From: Mastigias papua
Lineage: Eukaryota > Cnidaria > Scyphozoa > Rhizostomeae > Mastigiidae
Length of the DNA: 64,000 bases
Direction of reading: 5' to 3'
Assembly (NCBI GenBank): GCA_964019165.1
Contig: OZ025276.1
Span: 15,837,813 to 15,901,812 of the forward strand
Shown here: one piece after another, positions 31,971 through 42,994 of the stretch
Numbering within the stretch: position 1 is the first letter of the stretch
Layout of the letters: each line of letters opens with the position of its first letter
Program-made: the position numbers and the translations under genes
Notes under the pieces: generated by a model
Databases searched by the model: none
What the model was told of the DNA's origin: nothing
What the model saw: the letters and a program-made list of their open reading frames with translations, nothing else

Positions 31971-34900
31971 ATGTCGGTAGAGGGCGAGGGCGAGGGCAGC
32001 GTTCCGAACACAAACCCCCCGAGCCAGTCTGACCTAATTGCTAAAAGAAAAAAGAAGATAAGGGCTGGATATCGAGCACATACCCGTAAATTGCTGGGAG
32101 AAAGCACAGCGATTTCTAAGGCAGCAAACCCAAATGAAATCGACATAGAGCGGCTTTCCGTAGGGCTGAGAGATAAGTTGAAGGTGCTCAAAGACATAGA
32201 TCAAGAAATTTTTGAGTTAATAAATGATGAAGAAATCGAGAATGAGGTAATGTCGTCAGAAGAATGGCAATTTGAAATTCATGGTAGTTTATTAGCCCTT
32301 GAAGCAAAGAAATCAAAGGTTTCTAGGCGTAGCGAGCCAATAGTAAGCGGAAGTCAGTCGTCTTCTGCAGTTTCTGCCCCTGCTGCGAGTCCTCAATCAA
32401 ACCCGGACCAAATTGCCATGCTACCGAAATTGTTCTTACCAAAATACTCAGGGGATCCGAAGAAATGGCAGGAGTTTTGGGACTCTTTTGAGATAGTTCA
32501 TGGAAACTCTTCTCTCTCTCCAGTCAACAAGCTTAGGCATTTGAAAACTCTTTTAGAAGGGGAAGCTGCAGCCGCTATTTCTGGTATTTCTACCGAAGGG
32601 GCAAAGTATGAAACTGCAGTAAAGATATTGAAAGATCGTTTTGCGCAGAAGCAAATAATTGTTAACTCTCATGTCGAAGCATTAATGAATTTGCGTAGTA
32701 TAGCAACCGATAAAGACGTTAAGGGGTTGCGGAAACTTGTTGATGAAGTTGAAACGAACATAAGAAGTTTGCAAACGTTAGGGTATGATTTAGAACAATA
32801 TGGGCCATTCTTAAACCCGATGATTATGAGCAAACTGCCCGATGACATTCGCTTAGCAGTGACAAAGCTAATGCATTCTAAGGAGTGGAAGTTAAAAACA
32901 GTTTTAGAGCACGTGAAGGCAGGGCTGCATGCGAGAGAACAGTGCGCTTATTTAAAAACAAAGTCCGATAGTATAGCCTCTTCTGCAAAATCTGTTCGTC
33001 AGCCTCACACTACATCAGCCTTACTAGGCAATGCCAATAGAATCACCTGTACTTTTTGCAAAAATTCTCATCCGTCTGTAAATTGCCATGTTGTGACAGA
33101 TAATGCTCAACGAAAAGAGATCCTGAGAAAACAAGGTCGCTGTTTTGTGTGCCTAAAGAGAGGGCATATATCGAGAGAGTGTCCTAGTCGTATATTTTGC
33201 TTTATATGCAAACAGTGTCACCATTCAAGTGTCTGTGAAGCGATGCAGAAGTCAGGAATGAAGAGAGCCTCTGTAGAAATGTCAAACTCTCAACAGTGTT
33301 ATACCAATTCACAGCCTAGAGATAATAGTTCATCATACCAAGGCACAACAGCAGCCAAGCCTGCAACTCAAACAACTACGACCATGCATGTGGAGTCAAA
33401 AATGTCAGTTTTATTACAGACCGCCAAAGGGTATGTTTCTTCAACTTCAGCACCAGAAAATATTGCTGTTGCACGACTTGTTCTTGACTCAGGTAGTAAG
33501 CATTCATACGTTACAGAAAGACTCAGAGACAAACTCAAATTACCAGCCATTACTCAAGAAACGCTAACCATTAAAGTTTTTGGAGATGAAGAGGGGACGC
33601 TGCAAACGTGTGATGTCGTTCAGTTTTGTATCCGAAGCCCATACGATGAGCGGAGTGCTTACGTAACTGCTTATGTGGTGCCAGTTTTATGCGCCCCCTT
33701 ATCAGATCAAGCTATCAGTTCTGCCGTAGATAATTATCCGCATTTAAAGGGACTTTGGCTGGCAGACTTTCCAGCGAAACGGAATGAACAACTCGATTGT
33801 GACGTCTTGATCGGGTCAAATTATTACTGGCATTTCTTGTCGGGTAGGTGCGTAAGAGGTGAGACTGGCCCAGTTGCACTTGAATCTATTTTGGGTTGGA
33901 TCTTGTCTGGTCCAGTTCATGGTGATAACGAAATGGGATCCACCCAAATCAACCTTGCAGAAACTCATGTACTGAAACTTGATGTTGAAAGAAATAAAAA
34001 CGAAACTACACTCATCGATCAAATCTCTAAATTTTGGGACCTCGAAAGTATTGGAATCAAGGGAAATGAAGCGAATGTTTATCAATCATTTGAAGATGAA
34101 GTTGCTTTTGTTGACGGCAGATATCAAATTAAATTACCTTGGAAACCTGAGCACGCGGTTTTACCGGACAATTTCCAGCTGAGTAAGAAGAGGCTGTTAA
34201 GTAGTTTTTCGAAATTGAAGGCAAATCCCAAATTGTTGCAGGAGTACGATACCATAATCAAGGATCAGGAACAGCGAGATATCATCGAAAGAGTTGACAC
34301 AAAACAGGAATGTGAAGTCGGAAAAACAACATATTTGCCACACCATCCAGTCATTCGCCAGGATAAAACTGCTACGAAAATTCGTGTGGTTTTTGATGCG
34401 TCGGCAAAGGATAGATCGGGTACTTCTCTCAACAGCTGTTTGTACACAGGACCATGCTTACTCAAAACAGTTGCAGAAATCGTGACCAGATTTAGATTGT
34501 ACCCAATAGCATTAACATCTGATATTGAGAAAGCATTCTTAATGATCTCCGTATGGCCACCAGATAGAGATGCACTAAGATTCTTATGGCTAGATGACGT
34601 CAATGCTCATTCAGCGCAGACAGTTATTTATCGATTTGCAAGAGTTGTATTTGGCGTTTCATGCAGTCCTTTTCTACTCAACGCAACTCTGAAAAGGCAT
34701 ATAGAAGGCTATTTTGGCAGTCATCCAGAAGTATGTAGCAGACTTATGAGCTCTCTCTACGCAGATGATGTTAACACTGGAGGCTACACGGAAGCTGAAG
34801 TCATAGAACTGTACAAAATATCGAAACAGATTATGAAGGATGGAGGATTTAATCTTCGCAAATGGCTCTCTAATTCCAAAGAAGTGATGTCTGAGATAAA

Positions 34901-37532
34901 TACAAGAGAAGTAAAGGAGGAATCTAAACCTCCTGTATATATGAACATTACAGAAGATGATCAGTCATTTGCAAAAACCTCCTTGAAACAAACTGAAGCA
35001 GTTGATAATGAGGGAACCAAAGTCCTGGGTCTAATATGGGATACAGAGGCCGACACTGTCGTTTTCAATTTTGAAAATTTAACAGCAAAGACAAGGGAAG
35101 CCCCAGCTACCAAGCGCACAATTCTTGGTATGATTGCAAAGATCTATGACCCCTTGGGGTGGATAACACCAATAACTTCACCCCTAAGGATATTTCTACA
35201 GAAATTGTTTCAAGCAAATATACAGTGGGATGAGACTATTTCGGATGACCTTGCCAAGGAATGGAACTCTTTACTCTCTCGAATAGAACGTACTCAGAAA
35301 TTAATTATTCCAAGGTATTATTTTGGAAATGTTACCGCCAAACCACTAGAGATAGAGTTATTTGGCTTCTGTGATAGCTCGGAGCTGTCCTACGCTGCAG
35401 TTGTTTATGCCAAGATTAAAGTAAATGGACAGGCGCGAACAAGTCTGGTTATGTCCAAGTCGAGGGTTGCACCACTTGCAAAATTGACAATTCCTAGATT
35501 AGAGCTCTTATCAGCACTGATTTTGGCGCGGTTAATTACCACAGTTAAGGCTTCTTTCGATCCAGTTTTTAATGTAAAGATTATGAGGTGCTGGACCGAC
35601 TCTATTACCGCTCTTTACTGGATTCGTGGAGACGAAAGAGAATGGAAACTGTTCGTTGAGAACCGAGTGATGGAGATACGAAAGTTAATCTCAAAAGATT
35701 TATGGCGTCACTGTCCAGGGGAGCAAAACCCCGCAGATCTGCCAACACGAACCAGCCACCCAGCTAAGTTAGAGCAAAACATCAATTGGTTTCATGGCCC
35801 GGCATGGTTATCTATGGAAAGAGCATCTTGGCCTAGCCATCAAAATAATGTTGAGCCTTCTGAAGACTGCCTTGCAGAAATTAAGCCGCTAGCTAAAGAA
35901 CATACTGCACTTTTAGTGCAAGTAGAGAAACATCATACCATATCAAAGGTTGTAGACTGCGAGAGATTTAGTTGCTACAAAACATTATTGAGGGTAACAG
36001 CCTACGTAATAAGGTTTGTTGAACATTGCAGAGGAATAAAGAATGAAGAAGATTTATCTCTTAAAGAAATCCAAAGAGCAGAGAATTATTGGATCTACGA
36101 CATGCAAGGGACTATAGCCAAACAGAAGCTAGAAGAACTCCAAACACAAGTAGGAAGCTTTCCAGATGAAAATTGTATCATTAGATGTAAAGGAAGACTT
36201 CAAAATTCAAATCTAACGTACGAATCAAAGCATCCGATACTGTTGCCGAAAGAGCACTATGTCACAAAGCTGATAGTTAGGGACTGTCATAAAAGAGTGC
36301 TGCATAATGGTGTTAGAGAAACACTTCAAGAACTTAGGACGCGATTTTGGATTGTGAAGGGAAGACAACTAGTTAGACAATTACTTCACAAATGTGTATT
36401 GTGCAAACGAATACAAGGATTGTCTTATGGAGTGCCAAGTCAAGGCCAATTGCCAGAATTTCGAGTCAAGGAAGCCCACGCCTTTTCATCAGTTGGGATA
36501 GACTTCGCTGGTCCCTTATTTATCAGAGAACCGTCAGGCGCAGTTAAGAAGGTCTACATCGCTTTGTTCACGTGCGGAACATCAAGAGCCGTACATCTGG
36601 AGTTGGTACCTGATCTTACAACAAAAACATTTTTACTGTGTTTTCGGAGATTTGTCAGCCGTCGCGGCACACCTTCAATTGTAGTTACGGATAATGCAAA
36701 GACATTTCAGGCCTTCGCAAAAACTCTTATTCGAATTTTCAAGACTGCCGAAGCACAAAATTTCTTGATTGAAAACCGAGTTTGTTGGAAGTTCAACCTC
36801 TCAAAGGCCCCCTGGTGGGGTGGATTCTACGAACGATTGATTAAGTCAGTAAAGATTTGCCTTAAAAAATGCATTGGGAATGCCAGATTGTCATTTGATG
36901 AATTGCAAACCATACTCGCGGAGATTGAAGGGGTCTTAAATTCACGGCCGTTAACTTATCAGTACCCAAATGATCTATCAATGCCAATTACTCCATCGCA
37001 TTTAACAATTGGAAGAAGAGTAATTCAGCTGCCGATAGGCAACCAGAGCTGTGCAGAAGTTGCAAATTTCAACGAGGGAGATGAAGAAATACGGAAACGT
37101 GCATTGCATTTGTCTAAGTTACTTAGTCAGTGTTGGAAACGCTGGAAACGCGAGTACTTGGTAAATTTAAGGGAGCAGCATATGCACCACCGTAGACAAG
37201 ACAGATCATCAGGTATTAGTGAAGGAGATATTGTAATAATTGAAGATGAGAACTATAAGAATCGTTCATATTGGAAGATGGGTCGTGTTCTATCACCTAT
37301 TGTTGGAAGGGACGATCATGTCAGGGGTGCTAGAGTTTTGCTCGCTAATGGTCAAACCATTGAGCGCCCAGTTCAGAAATTGTATCCTTTAGAAGTGAAA
37401 GCATCCAGAAAGGAGAATCTACCAGCACCAAACACCGTCACCCCACAGCAAAGGACACCTCGAACTGCAGCAGCTATCGCCAGAGAATCAATCAAGATAA
37501 TTGACCAGCTTGAAAATGAAGAAATAGACTGA
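31971..37532 (+). CDS. BEL/Pao gag-pol polyprotein, intact
   Basis: 1853 residues, one frame. Order: gag (DUF1759-like; FLPKYSGDPKKWQEF at about 153-167); zinc knuckles (CTFCKNSHPSVNC near 360 and CFVCLKRGHISREC near 391); aspartic protease (VLDSGSKHSY near 505; DSG active site); reverse transcriptase (RVVFDASAK near 808; SLYADDVNTG with the catalytic YADD near 930); RNase H (FCDSSE near 1133; IPRLELLSAL near 1173); integrase zinc-binding region (HPILLPKEHY near 1421; CVLCK near 1481); integrase core (GIDFAGP near 1509, TDNAKTF near 1573, WGGFYERL near 1615, giving D, D, E); and a C-terminal DUF5641-like domain (GRVLSPIVGRDDHVRG near 1765-1785). All expected catalytic residues are visible. 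There is no env-like frame. The product makes the virus-like particle, copies the RNA and integrates the cDNA. Confidence 0.97.
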   Translation: MSVEGEGEGSVPNTNPPSQSDLIAKRKKKIRAGYRAHTRKLLGESTAISKAANPNEIDIERLSVGLRDKLKVLKDIDQEIFELINDEEIENEVMSSEEWQFEIHGSLLALEAKKSKVSRRSEPIVSGSQSSSAVSAPAASPQSNPDQIAMLPKLFLPKYSGDPKKWQEFWDSFEIVHGNSSLSPVNKLRHLKTLLEGEAAAAISGISTEGAKYETAVKILKDRFAQKQIIVNSHVEALMNLRSIATDKDVKGLRKLVDEVETNIRSLQTLGYDLEQYGPFLNPMIMSKLPDDIRLAVTKLMHSKEWKLKTVLEHVKAGLHAREQCAYLKTKSDSIASSAKSVRQPHTTSALLGNANRITCTFCKNSHPSVNCHVVTDNAQRKEILRKQGRCFVCLKRGHISRECPSRIFCFICKQCHHSSVCEAMQKSGMKRASVEMSNSQQCYTNSQPRDNSSSYQGTTAAKPATQTTTTMHVESKMSVLLQTAKGYVSSTSAPENIAVARLVLDSGSKHSYVTERLRDKLKLPAITQETLTIKVFGDEEGTLQTCDVVQFCIRSPYDERSAYVTAYVVPVLCAPLSDQAISSAVDNYPHLKGLWLADFPAKRNEQLDCDVLIGSNYYWHFLSGRCVRGETGPVALESILGWILSGPVHGDNEMGSTQINLAETHVLKLDVERNKNETTLIDQISKFWDLESIGIKGNEANVYQSFEDEVAFVDGRYQIKLPWKPEHAVLPDNFQLSKKRLLSSFSKLKANPKLLQEYDTIIKDQEQRDIIERVDTKQECEVGKTTYLPHHPVIRQDKTATKIRVVFDASAKDRSGTSLNSCLYTGPCLLKTVAEIVTRFRLYPIALTSDIEKAFLMISVWPPDRDALRFLWLDDVNAHSAQTVIYRFARVVFGVSCSPFLLNATLKRHIEGYFGSHPEVCSRLMSSLYADDVNTGGYTEAEVIELYKISKQIMKDGGFNLRKWLSNSKEVMSEINTREVKEESKPPVYMNITEDDQSFAKTSLKQTEAVDNEGTKVLGLIWDTEADTVVFNFENLTAKTREAPATKRTILGMIAKIYDPLGWITPITSPLRIFLQKLFQANIQWDETISDDLAKEWNSLLSRIERTQKLIIPRYYFGNVTAKPLEIELFGFCDSSELSYAAVVYAKIKVNGQARTSLVMSKSRVAPLAKLTIPRLELLSALILARLITTVKASFDPVFNVKIMRCWTDSITALYWIRGDEREWKLFVENRVMEIRKLISKDLWRHCPGEQNPADLPTRTSHPAKLEQNINWFHGPAWLSMERASWPSHQNNVEPSEDCLAEIKPLAKEHTALLVQVEKHHTISKVVDCERFSCYKTLLRVTAYVIRFVEHCRGIKNEEDLSLKEIQRAENYWIYDMQGTIAKQKLEELQTQVGSFPDENCIIRCKGRLQNSNLTYESKHPILLPKEHYVTKLIVRDCHKRVLHNGVRETLQELRTRFWIVKGRQLVRQLLHKCVLCKRIQGLSYGVPSQGQLPEFRVKEAHAFSSVGIDFAGPLFIREPSGAVKKVYIALFTCGTSRAVHLELVPDLTTKTFLLCFRRFVSRRGTPSIVVTDNAKTFQAFAKTLIRIFKTAEAQNFLIENRVCWKFNLSKAPWWGGFYERLIKSVKICLKKCIGNARLSFDELQTILAEIEGVLNSRPLTYQYPNDLSMPITPSHLTIGRRVIQLPIGNQSCAEVANFNEGDEEIRKRALHLSKLLSQCWKRWKREYLVNLREQHMHHRRQDRSSGISEGDIVIIEDENYKNRSYWKMGRVLSPIVGRDDHVRGARVLLANGQTIERPVQKLYPLEVKASRKENLPAPNTVTPQQRTPRTAAAIARESIKIIDQLENEEID

Positions 37533-37558
37533 GATAGTCGGGCTGGTCAAGGGGGGAG

Positions 37559-38011
37559 TGTGCGTAACTGTCACTCAGCCCTTAATCTGTGTACTATTTA
37601 CTTTGTCAGTTGGTGTTGTTTGTTTTTTTTGTGTTGTAACAATGTTGGTGACGAAACGTGGCGATTCAGTTAGTTGGTTTGTCATGAGGATGAAAGAGCA
37701 TGTTGTTTTCCACGTCAGTCAAAACGAATCAGTGAAGTGAAAGACTTGAAAGCTACTCTCCACGACAAGGAAGGAATATTGTCAAGACTAAACATCTGCA
37801 GGTGAAAACTTTCTTATTTATCTCTTTTAATCAAGACGGGAAGAAACCAAAGGCAAGACGAGCAATATAATTGAACCGAACTCTACTATCGAGATGCGAC
37901 TATTCACCATATGATCTTATCGCTGGCTGTGTTGTAGTTAATTGTTGTTTAGTATATTTCTTTCATATATATAATTGTCTCTGAATATATACAGTCCTCA
38001 TTTACTTTACA
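37559..38011 (+). repeat. BEL/Pao right LTR
   Basis: Same ends as the left LTR; preceded by the purine tract at 37549-37558. Confidence 0.95.
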
Positions 38012-39660
38012 CAGACCTATCCTATAACAAGTTAATTGTTCTACCAACATGACTGAACGTAAGCTTAGTGAAAGAATTCTGAATGAGTTTGAAAACATAG
38101 ATTTGGCATTTTGTATGACAGTTGTTTGGGTATAATGCTGAGTTCAATAGACTTTTATCCATCCTTTATGAATTAGTTGAAACTCATGCTCCATTGAAAA
38201 GTTAGCCCAGAAAAACGTTAAATTTAGAAACAAACCATTGCAATATACAAAAAATGATGCGCATTAAAGATATTACTTTGAAGGCTGAAAAGAATAATGA
38301 TCAATCTCTTAAAGATCTTTACAAAAATTTAGAAATCAAGTTTCAGATTCCTTGAGAGAAAGCAAAGCTAGCTATTTTTACAATTATTGTCATAAAAACA
38401 GTAACAACATGAAACAATTATGGTCAGGAATTAAATGAGTTATAAACATTGGGCAATCAAGTAGCATTAATTTTATAAGTAAGTATACTACATTGATGAT
38501 TTGCCTTACTCATCCTTGAAACAAACCCTCTATTTATTTGCACATGATACTAATATCTATTGTGAAGCTGAAAATCATGCCGATGTACTTCAAAGAACAG
38601 TTAACATGGGAATTAAACAAGTAAAAGTTTTGCTTGAAGTTAACAGGTTATCATCGAATATTGATTAAGACTAATTTTATTATCTTTGAGTTTCCCCAGC
38701 GGTTCTCCTCTCAAATGGTCAGTATCAAAATTGAAAAACCTTCAAATTAAAAAGACATGCTATGCTAAATTGCTTGGAGTTCCATTAGATGAAAATCTTT
38801 CATGGAAGTATCACTTCACTGATCTTTCTTAAAAGCTGGCAAGAACTTGTGGTATATTCTTCCAAGTAAGACACTTCTTACCAATTAATGTCCTAATAAG
38901 TCTTTGCAATTGTTCTTTCCACCATTTCTCCAATGAAGTGTTTGAGATTGGAGCCTTACATATGAGCCCTATATTAATCCATTGCTCCTAGTACAGAAAT
39001 AGGTTATTTTGGCAACTGGATTTGACAACTTTACTTCGCACTCAACTCCTATCTTCTCAGATTTAAAAATCTTAAAATTGCATGATCTCTTTCAACCAAA
39101 GCTTCTAACCTTGATCTATGACTGTGTTTATAAAATCTCCCCTATTTTTCTCCATAGCTTTTTTCATCAATATGGTACACGACAGGCTGGCAAGGATGGA
39201 TAATACTCAGAAAAATACCCATCAATATAGTCTCAGATCAATACATTACTATGAATCAAGGTGCTGGAATGGCATTCCTGTGGACATTAAGTGTTCACCA
39301 TTCGTCATTATCTTTCGCCAAAGACTCGTAGCCGTTCATCCTTTGTGCAAACAATTACTAAATCAAATTATAGATAGTCATGAGCAGTAATTTCCCAAAT
39401 TTGTTTTAGTTATACTTATCAATTCAAATTTTTCTAATAGGGATTGCTTTCTCCTCGATTAGTATAGCTACCGAGAAAGCTCCCCTTATGCATTCCTCTT
39501 CAGACACATTTTCTGTAATAGTCAAGTAACATTTTTTCTATTCATGTCTAGTCTATATGCCTGTGTATTGAATTGTACTAATTAGTTTTTTATATTGTCG
39601 TTGTTTAATGTTTCTATAGAAAAATTTATATGTTGTGGAATTTGTATGAAATGGACTTAA
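38012..39660 (+). mobile_element. LINE 1: rest of element, right of BEL insertion
   Basis: Decayed reverse transcriptase in several frames: YIDDLPYSSLKQTLYLFAHD with TNIY near 38485-38560 (the catalytic FADD is now FAHD), then LLEVNRLSSNID, a segment like KLARTCGIFFQVRHFLP near 38835-38885, and the C-terminal part with SHSTPIFSDLKILKLHDLFQ and HQYGTRQAGKD (39039-39200). Stops, frameshifts and a short deletion kill it. The family recurs at 58758-59910. A 3' UTR follows to about 39650. Confidence 0.85.
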
Positions 39661-39672
39661 CTGAACTGTACA

Positions 39673-39925
39673 AAAATGTATTGGAGTTCATTAGAACCCT
39701 ACTTGAGATACGGTTGCCCGGTATGGGGCGATAGGGGCATCAACACAATCAATAAATTGCAAAAGGTCCAAAGCAGAGTGGAAAGAATTGTCATAGACTG
39801 TGCCTATGATGCTTCTGCTCTTCACATCATCTTAAGTTTTCAGATTCATGAAAGAGAGAACTTCGCAGTACCAAAAACTGATCTAGTTGTTCCTCATTGC
39901 AAATCCTCCATGTTTCTCACATAAG
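39673..39925 (+). mobile_element. LINE 2 fragment (RT C-terminal)
   Basis: EPYLRYGCPVWGDRGINTIN, LQKVQSRVERIVIDCAYDAS is the conserved post-RT segment of CR1-like LINEs (usual form LQ-x-x-QNRAARI). Short, with no catalytic domain. Confidence 0.8.
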
Positions 39926-40116
39926 GGTGGTAAGTAATAGAATGATCTTTCGATTTAAATCAAATGATCCAAAAAGTATTAAATATCCAAAAAGCATAAG
40001 AGCACCTGCAGTGTCTAGTCATGTGTCATATCTAAATACTTATTATCATTCTAGCAGCACGATCACCTATTCAAACGTTGGGATTTTGGTAAGTGTCAAA
40101 GGTATGGACGCACTAA

Positions 40117-40942
40117 GGCCTGGGTTATACGGCGTATTTCACGTGTCGAATTTAATTTAATTAAGTTCAGAATTTATTTATAACGAAAAGTGATCCGTGT
40201 CATATGGCGTCTTTAATTGGTCGTATTTAATTGCCATACACAGAGTAATTCGAAAGTTTGTATGCAGCGAGGACAAAATGGCGAATTACAATAAAGCGGT
40301 ATTATTGAAGAAAGTTTTAGCGGCAAATCGAAGGCATCAAGAGCTTCTACACAGCTCATTTCAGTTGCACTTGCCCGAAGAAGAGTTTATTTGAAAGTCA
40401 TTTCTATGTATTTGCTGCTAGAGTCAGCAACTAACAAAAGGGTCCAACGATCATTTAGAATTCGACATCGCCCATATACGAATTGGTGGAATACGGTGTG
40501 GACACAGTACAGTGACGAAAGGTTTAAAAAGAAATTTCGCGTGACAAGAAGAACTTTCAGTTTTATTCTGACTCGTATTCGAGATAAACTTGAGAGAAAT
40601 AAACTTGAAAAAGGTTTGCATCAGCAAGTGCAGCCATCTTTTACATCAGTCTGAACTCTAGCGCGCTTTTGGTCTCTACGCATGCTCACTAACTATAGCT
40701 ATGTGAAATTGATTATACACAATTTATGGATTGAATTCGACACATATAAAATACGGCGTCTGACACAAACGCAGTTTCGGGCCGTATTTTCTAATTAAAT
40801 TCGACCAAACCTGTCGTATCTAATAATTGAAGTCGATTGCAATAAAACAGTCGTATTCAATGAAGTCAAACGCCGTATTTTACATGGGCAAAATATAAGA
40901 ACTAAATTTGACACACGTGAAATACGCCGTATAATCCAGGCC
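40117..40942 (+). mobile_element. PIF/Harbinger element, internally deleted
   Basis: 826 bp with long terminal inverted repeats: ggcctgggttatacggcg at the left and the inverse of cgccgtataatccaggcc at the right, continuing through tatttcacgtgt. It is flanked by taa on both sides (40114-40116 and 40943-40945), the TWA duplication of Harbinger elements. Inside, two short frames (40278-40394 and 40391-40654) resemble the N terminus of a HARBI1-type nuclease: PYTNWWNTVWTQYSDERFKK, FRVTRRTFSFIL. The catalytic region is missing, so it needs a helper. Copies of the motif (g/c)gccgtattt also occur inside each end. Confidence 0.9.
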
Positions 40943-40945
40943 TAA

Positions 40946-41730
40946 GAGAAATGCATGGAGGCGTCAAAGAGTGCTGACAAGTGACATACACAATCAGGGA
41001 TCGTAGTCTTAGTACAAAAAAGCTCCCTGATTTTTCATATAATTTGTACATTTTCCCCTAAGAATCAAATAGATTTCTTTTCCAAATGACAGAAATGATG
41101 ACATGACAGACACGGCATGTCCTTCAACCTAAAAGAATTACATTAATATATATATTTATCTGCTTAGCTTCCAAGGGAAGCCTAGTAAGTATCCGATATT
41201 TCATTCAAAAATCATGAGGGGGCGTAAACTTCAGAGCATGTCCAAGCTACTAGTCTAAGCACGCTAGAAATCAATCAGTTTCACTGAATTGCCTTTTCAT
41301 CTTATGCTATATTGATGAGCTGTGTTGTCTCTTGACAACTGAGTGGGAGGGTGTACAAACGCAAGTCTTCCTGATCAAAACGACATGTTTTCGCTGTTAT
41401 TTTGCTCCTGGATTTCACTGTTTTATCAGTAAGGCTTTCTGAATTACAGAGAAATGCGATCCCCTTTACACTAACAACACGTGATCATTGCCATGTTAAT
41501 AAGCTGAGAATCTTACGGGGATGACATTACAATTGTAAACCTGGATGACTGATAAGATTCGACCTCCCAGACAAAATTTACGGATTCTTTTATGGATTTA
41601 TGCCTGTTCTCTACAATATTTTATGACGTTTTATGCTACAGTATCAAGGAATTTATGCTATTTCATGATAATATCTTAAAACTTACATGCTATTTTATGG
41701 AACCCAAGAAGTATTTTATCAAATAAGTTG
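40946..41730. other. No gene seen
   Basis: AT-rich intergenic sequence without recognisable frames or repeats. Confidence 0.35.
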
Positions 41731-41733
41731 ATT

Positions 41734-42990
41734 TAAGTTGTGCCATTTATGGTAAGAGGCTTGAAGCTAATACGGTTCACGTTTCCTCACGAAATGGAAG
41801 AAATACGCAGTGGTGTACCACAAGGATCTTGTCTTGGACCCCTTCCTTTTATAGTCTATATGAATGATCTTCCATTTTGTCTGGAAAGGTGCCAGGCGAC
41901 CATGTACGCTGATGATACCAGCATCTCCTTTACTGCAAGAAGTGTCAACGATCTGAATACGACGATGAACAAAGAACTTGATTATTTACGGAAATGGCTC
42001 CAAGGCAATAAACTGTAACTAAATGTCTTGAAGACACAGGTTATGGCTATTGGATCATGCCCCAACCTTAAGAAGATTTGGACAAAGCTAGTGGAGCCTA
42101 CCTCTTTTTCTATTGGTGGCTTCGAAGTCGAAATGGTAGATTATGTCAAATATTTAGGGGTACAGATTGATAGACATCTGTCTTGGGACGAACATATCCA
42201 TTTTGTACGATCTAAGGTCTCTCGTGCAATTGGATTGCTTAAATATGCCAAGAAGTTGCTGACACAGGACACTCTCTGTAAAATGTATCGTGGTATCGTT
42301 GAACCGCACCTCCGCTACTGCTGTTCAGTCTGGGGGGAGGGGCATGTGGGGGGACTAGGTTGCAGGTGCTGCAAAAACTTCAAAACCGTGCAGCTAGGAT
42401 TGTGACCAACAGCAGTTATGATTCTTCAGCTGCAACCTCTTGGCATAGTTAAGGAGCCCAATTGCACGAGAGACTTTAGATCATACAAAGTGGGTATGTT
42501 CGTCCCAAGACAGATGTCTATCAATCTGTACCCCTACATATTTGACATTATCTATCATTTCGACTTCGGATATGATACAAGTCGAGACAGCTTGCATCGT
42601 CTATAAATCAATGACCTTGCTCCAGAATATCTGTCACAAATTTTTACGAAAACTCGGCATATAGTAGGAAAAATTTGAGAAACACGGCAACTGATCTCCA
42701 AATCCCTCAAATAAAAACGTGCAGTAGTCATCGAACTGTCTCATATCGAGGTGCTCGAATCTGGAACCACTTAGATTTGGAAGTCAAGCAGACATCCTCT
42801 TTCAAAGTGTTTAAAGACGCTGTAAATAAATGATTTATTTCGCTGTTTCTTTCCTATTATTGCAATCAGGGTAAGGTTTTTAAAGGATAAATAATTTTTC
42901 TTAGGGCAGTCTTCCACCACCTGTAAAACAGTCTTCTTCTATTGATGGGGTAACCGTGGGTAATTAACTTAAAATGAATGAATGAAACAT
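41734..42990 (+). mobile_element. LINE 3 (RT palm to 3' tail)
   Basis: EIRSGVPQGSCLGPLPFIVY and MYADDTSISF (catalytic YADD at 41905-41916) begin the frame; a stop (42016-42018) lies right after NKL; then FEVEMVDYVKYLGVQIDRHL, and a frameshift near 42340-42360. The C-terminal FSYRGARIWNHL-like segment (SYRGARIWNHLDLEVKQ) ends near 42830, and the 3' UTR ends in an aatgaatgaatgaaa tail near 42975-42990. 5' truncated and inactive. Confidence 0.9.
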
Positions 42991-42994
42991 CAAC

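Larger units (their letters stand above)
31428..38011 (+). mobile_element. Complete BEL/Pao LTR retrotransposon
   Basis: 6584 bp: two LTRs (31428-31881 and 37559-38011), one intact gag-pol frame, a polypurine tract (caaggggggag) before the right LTR and a 5-bp duplication (cagac). Comparing the LTRs by eye I find three substitutions and one T-run length change in about 454 bp, so they are about 99% alike and the insertion is recent. It lies inside an older LINE. With an unbroken frame and matching LTRs it may still be competent. Confidence 0.96.

Noticed and set aside
34265..34603. Antisense frames inside the BEL/Pao gene
   Set aside because: Shadows of the 1853-residue coding frame.
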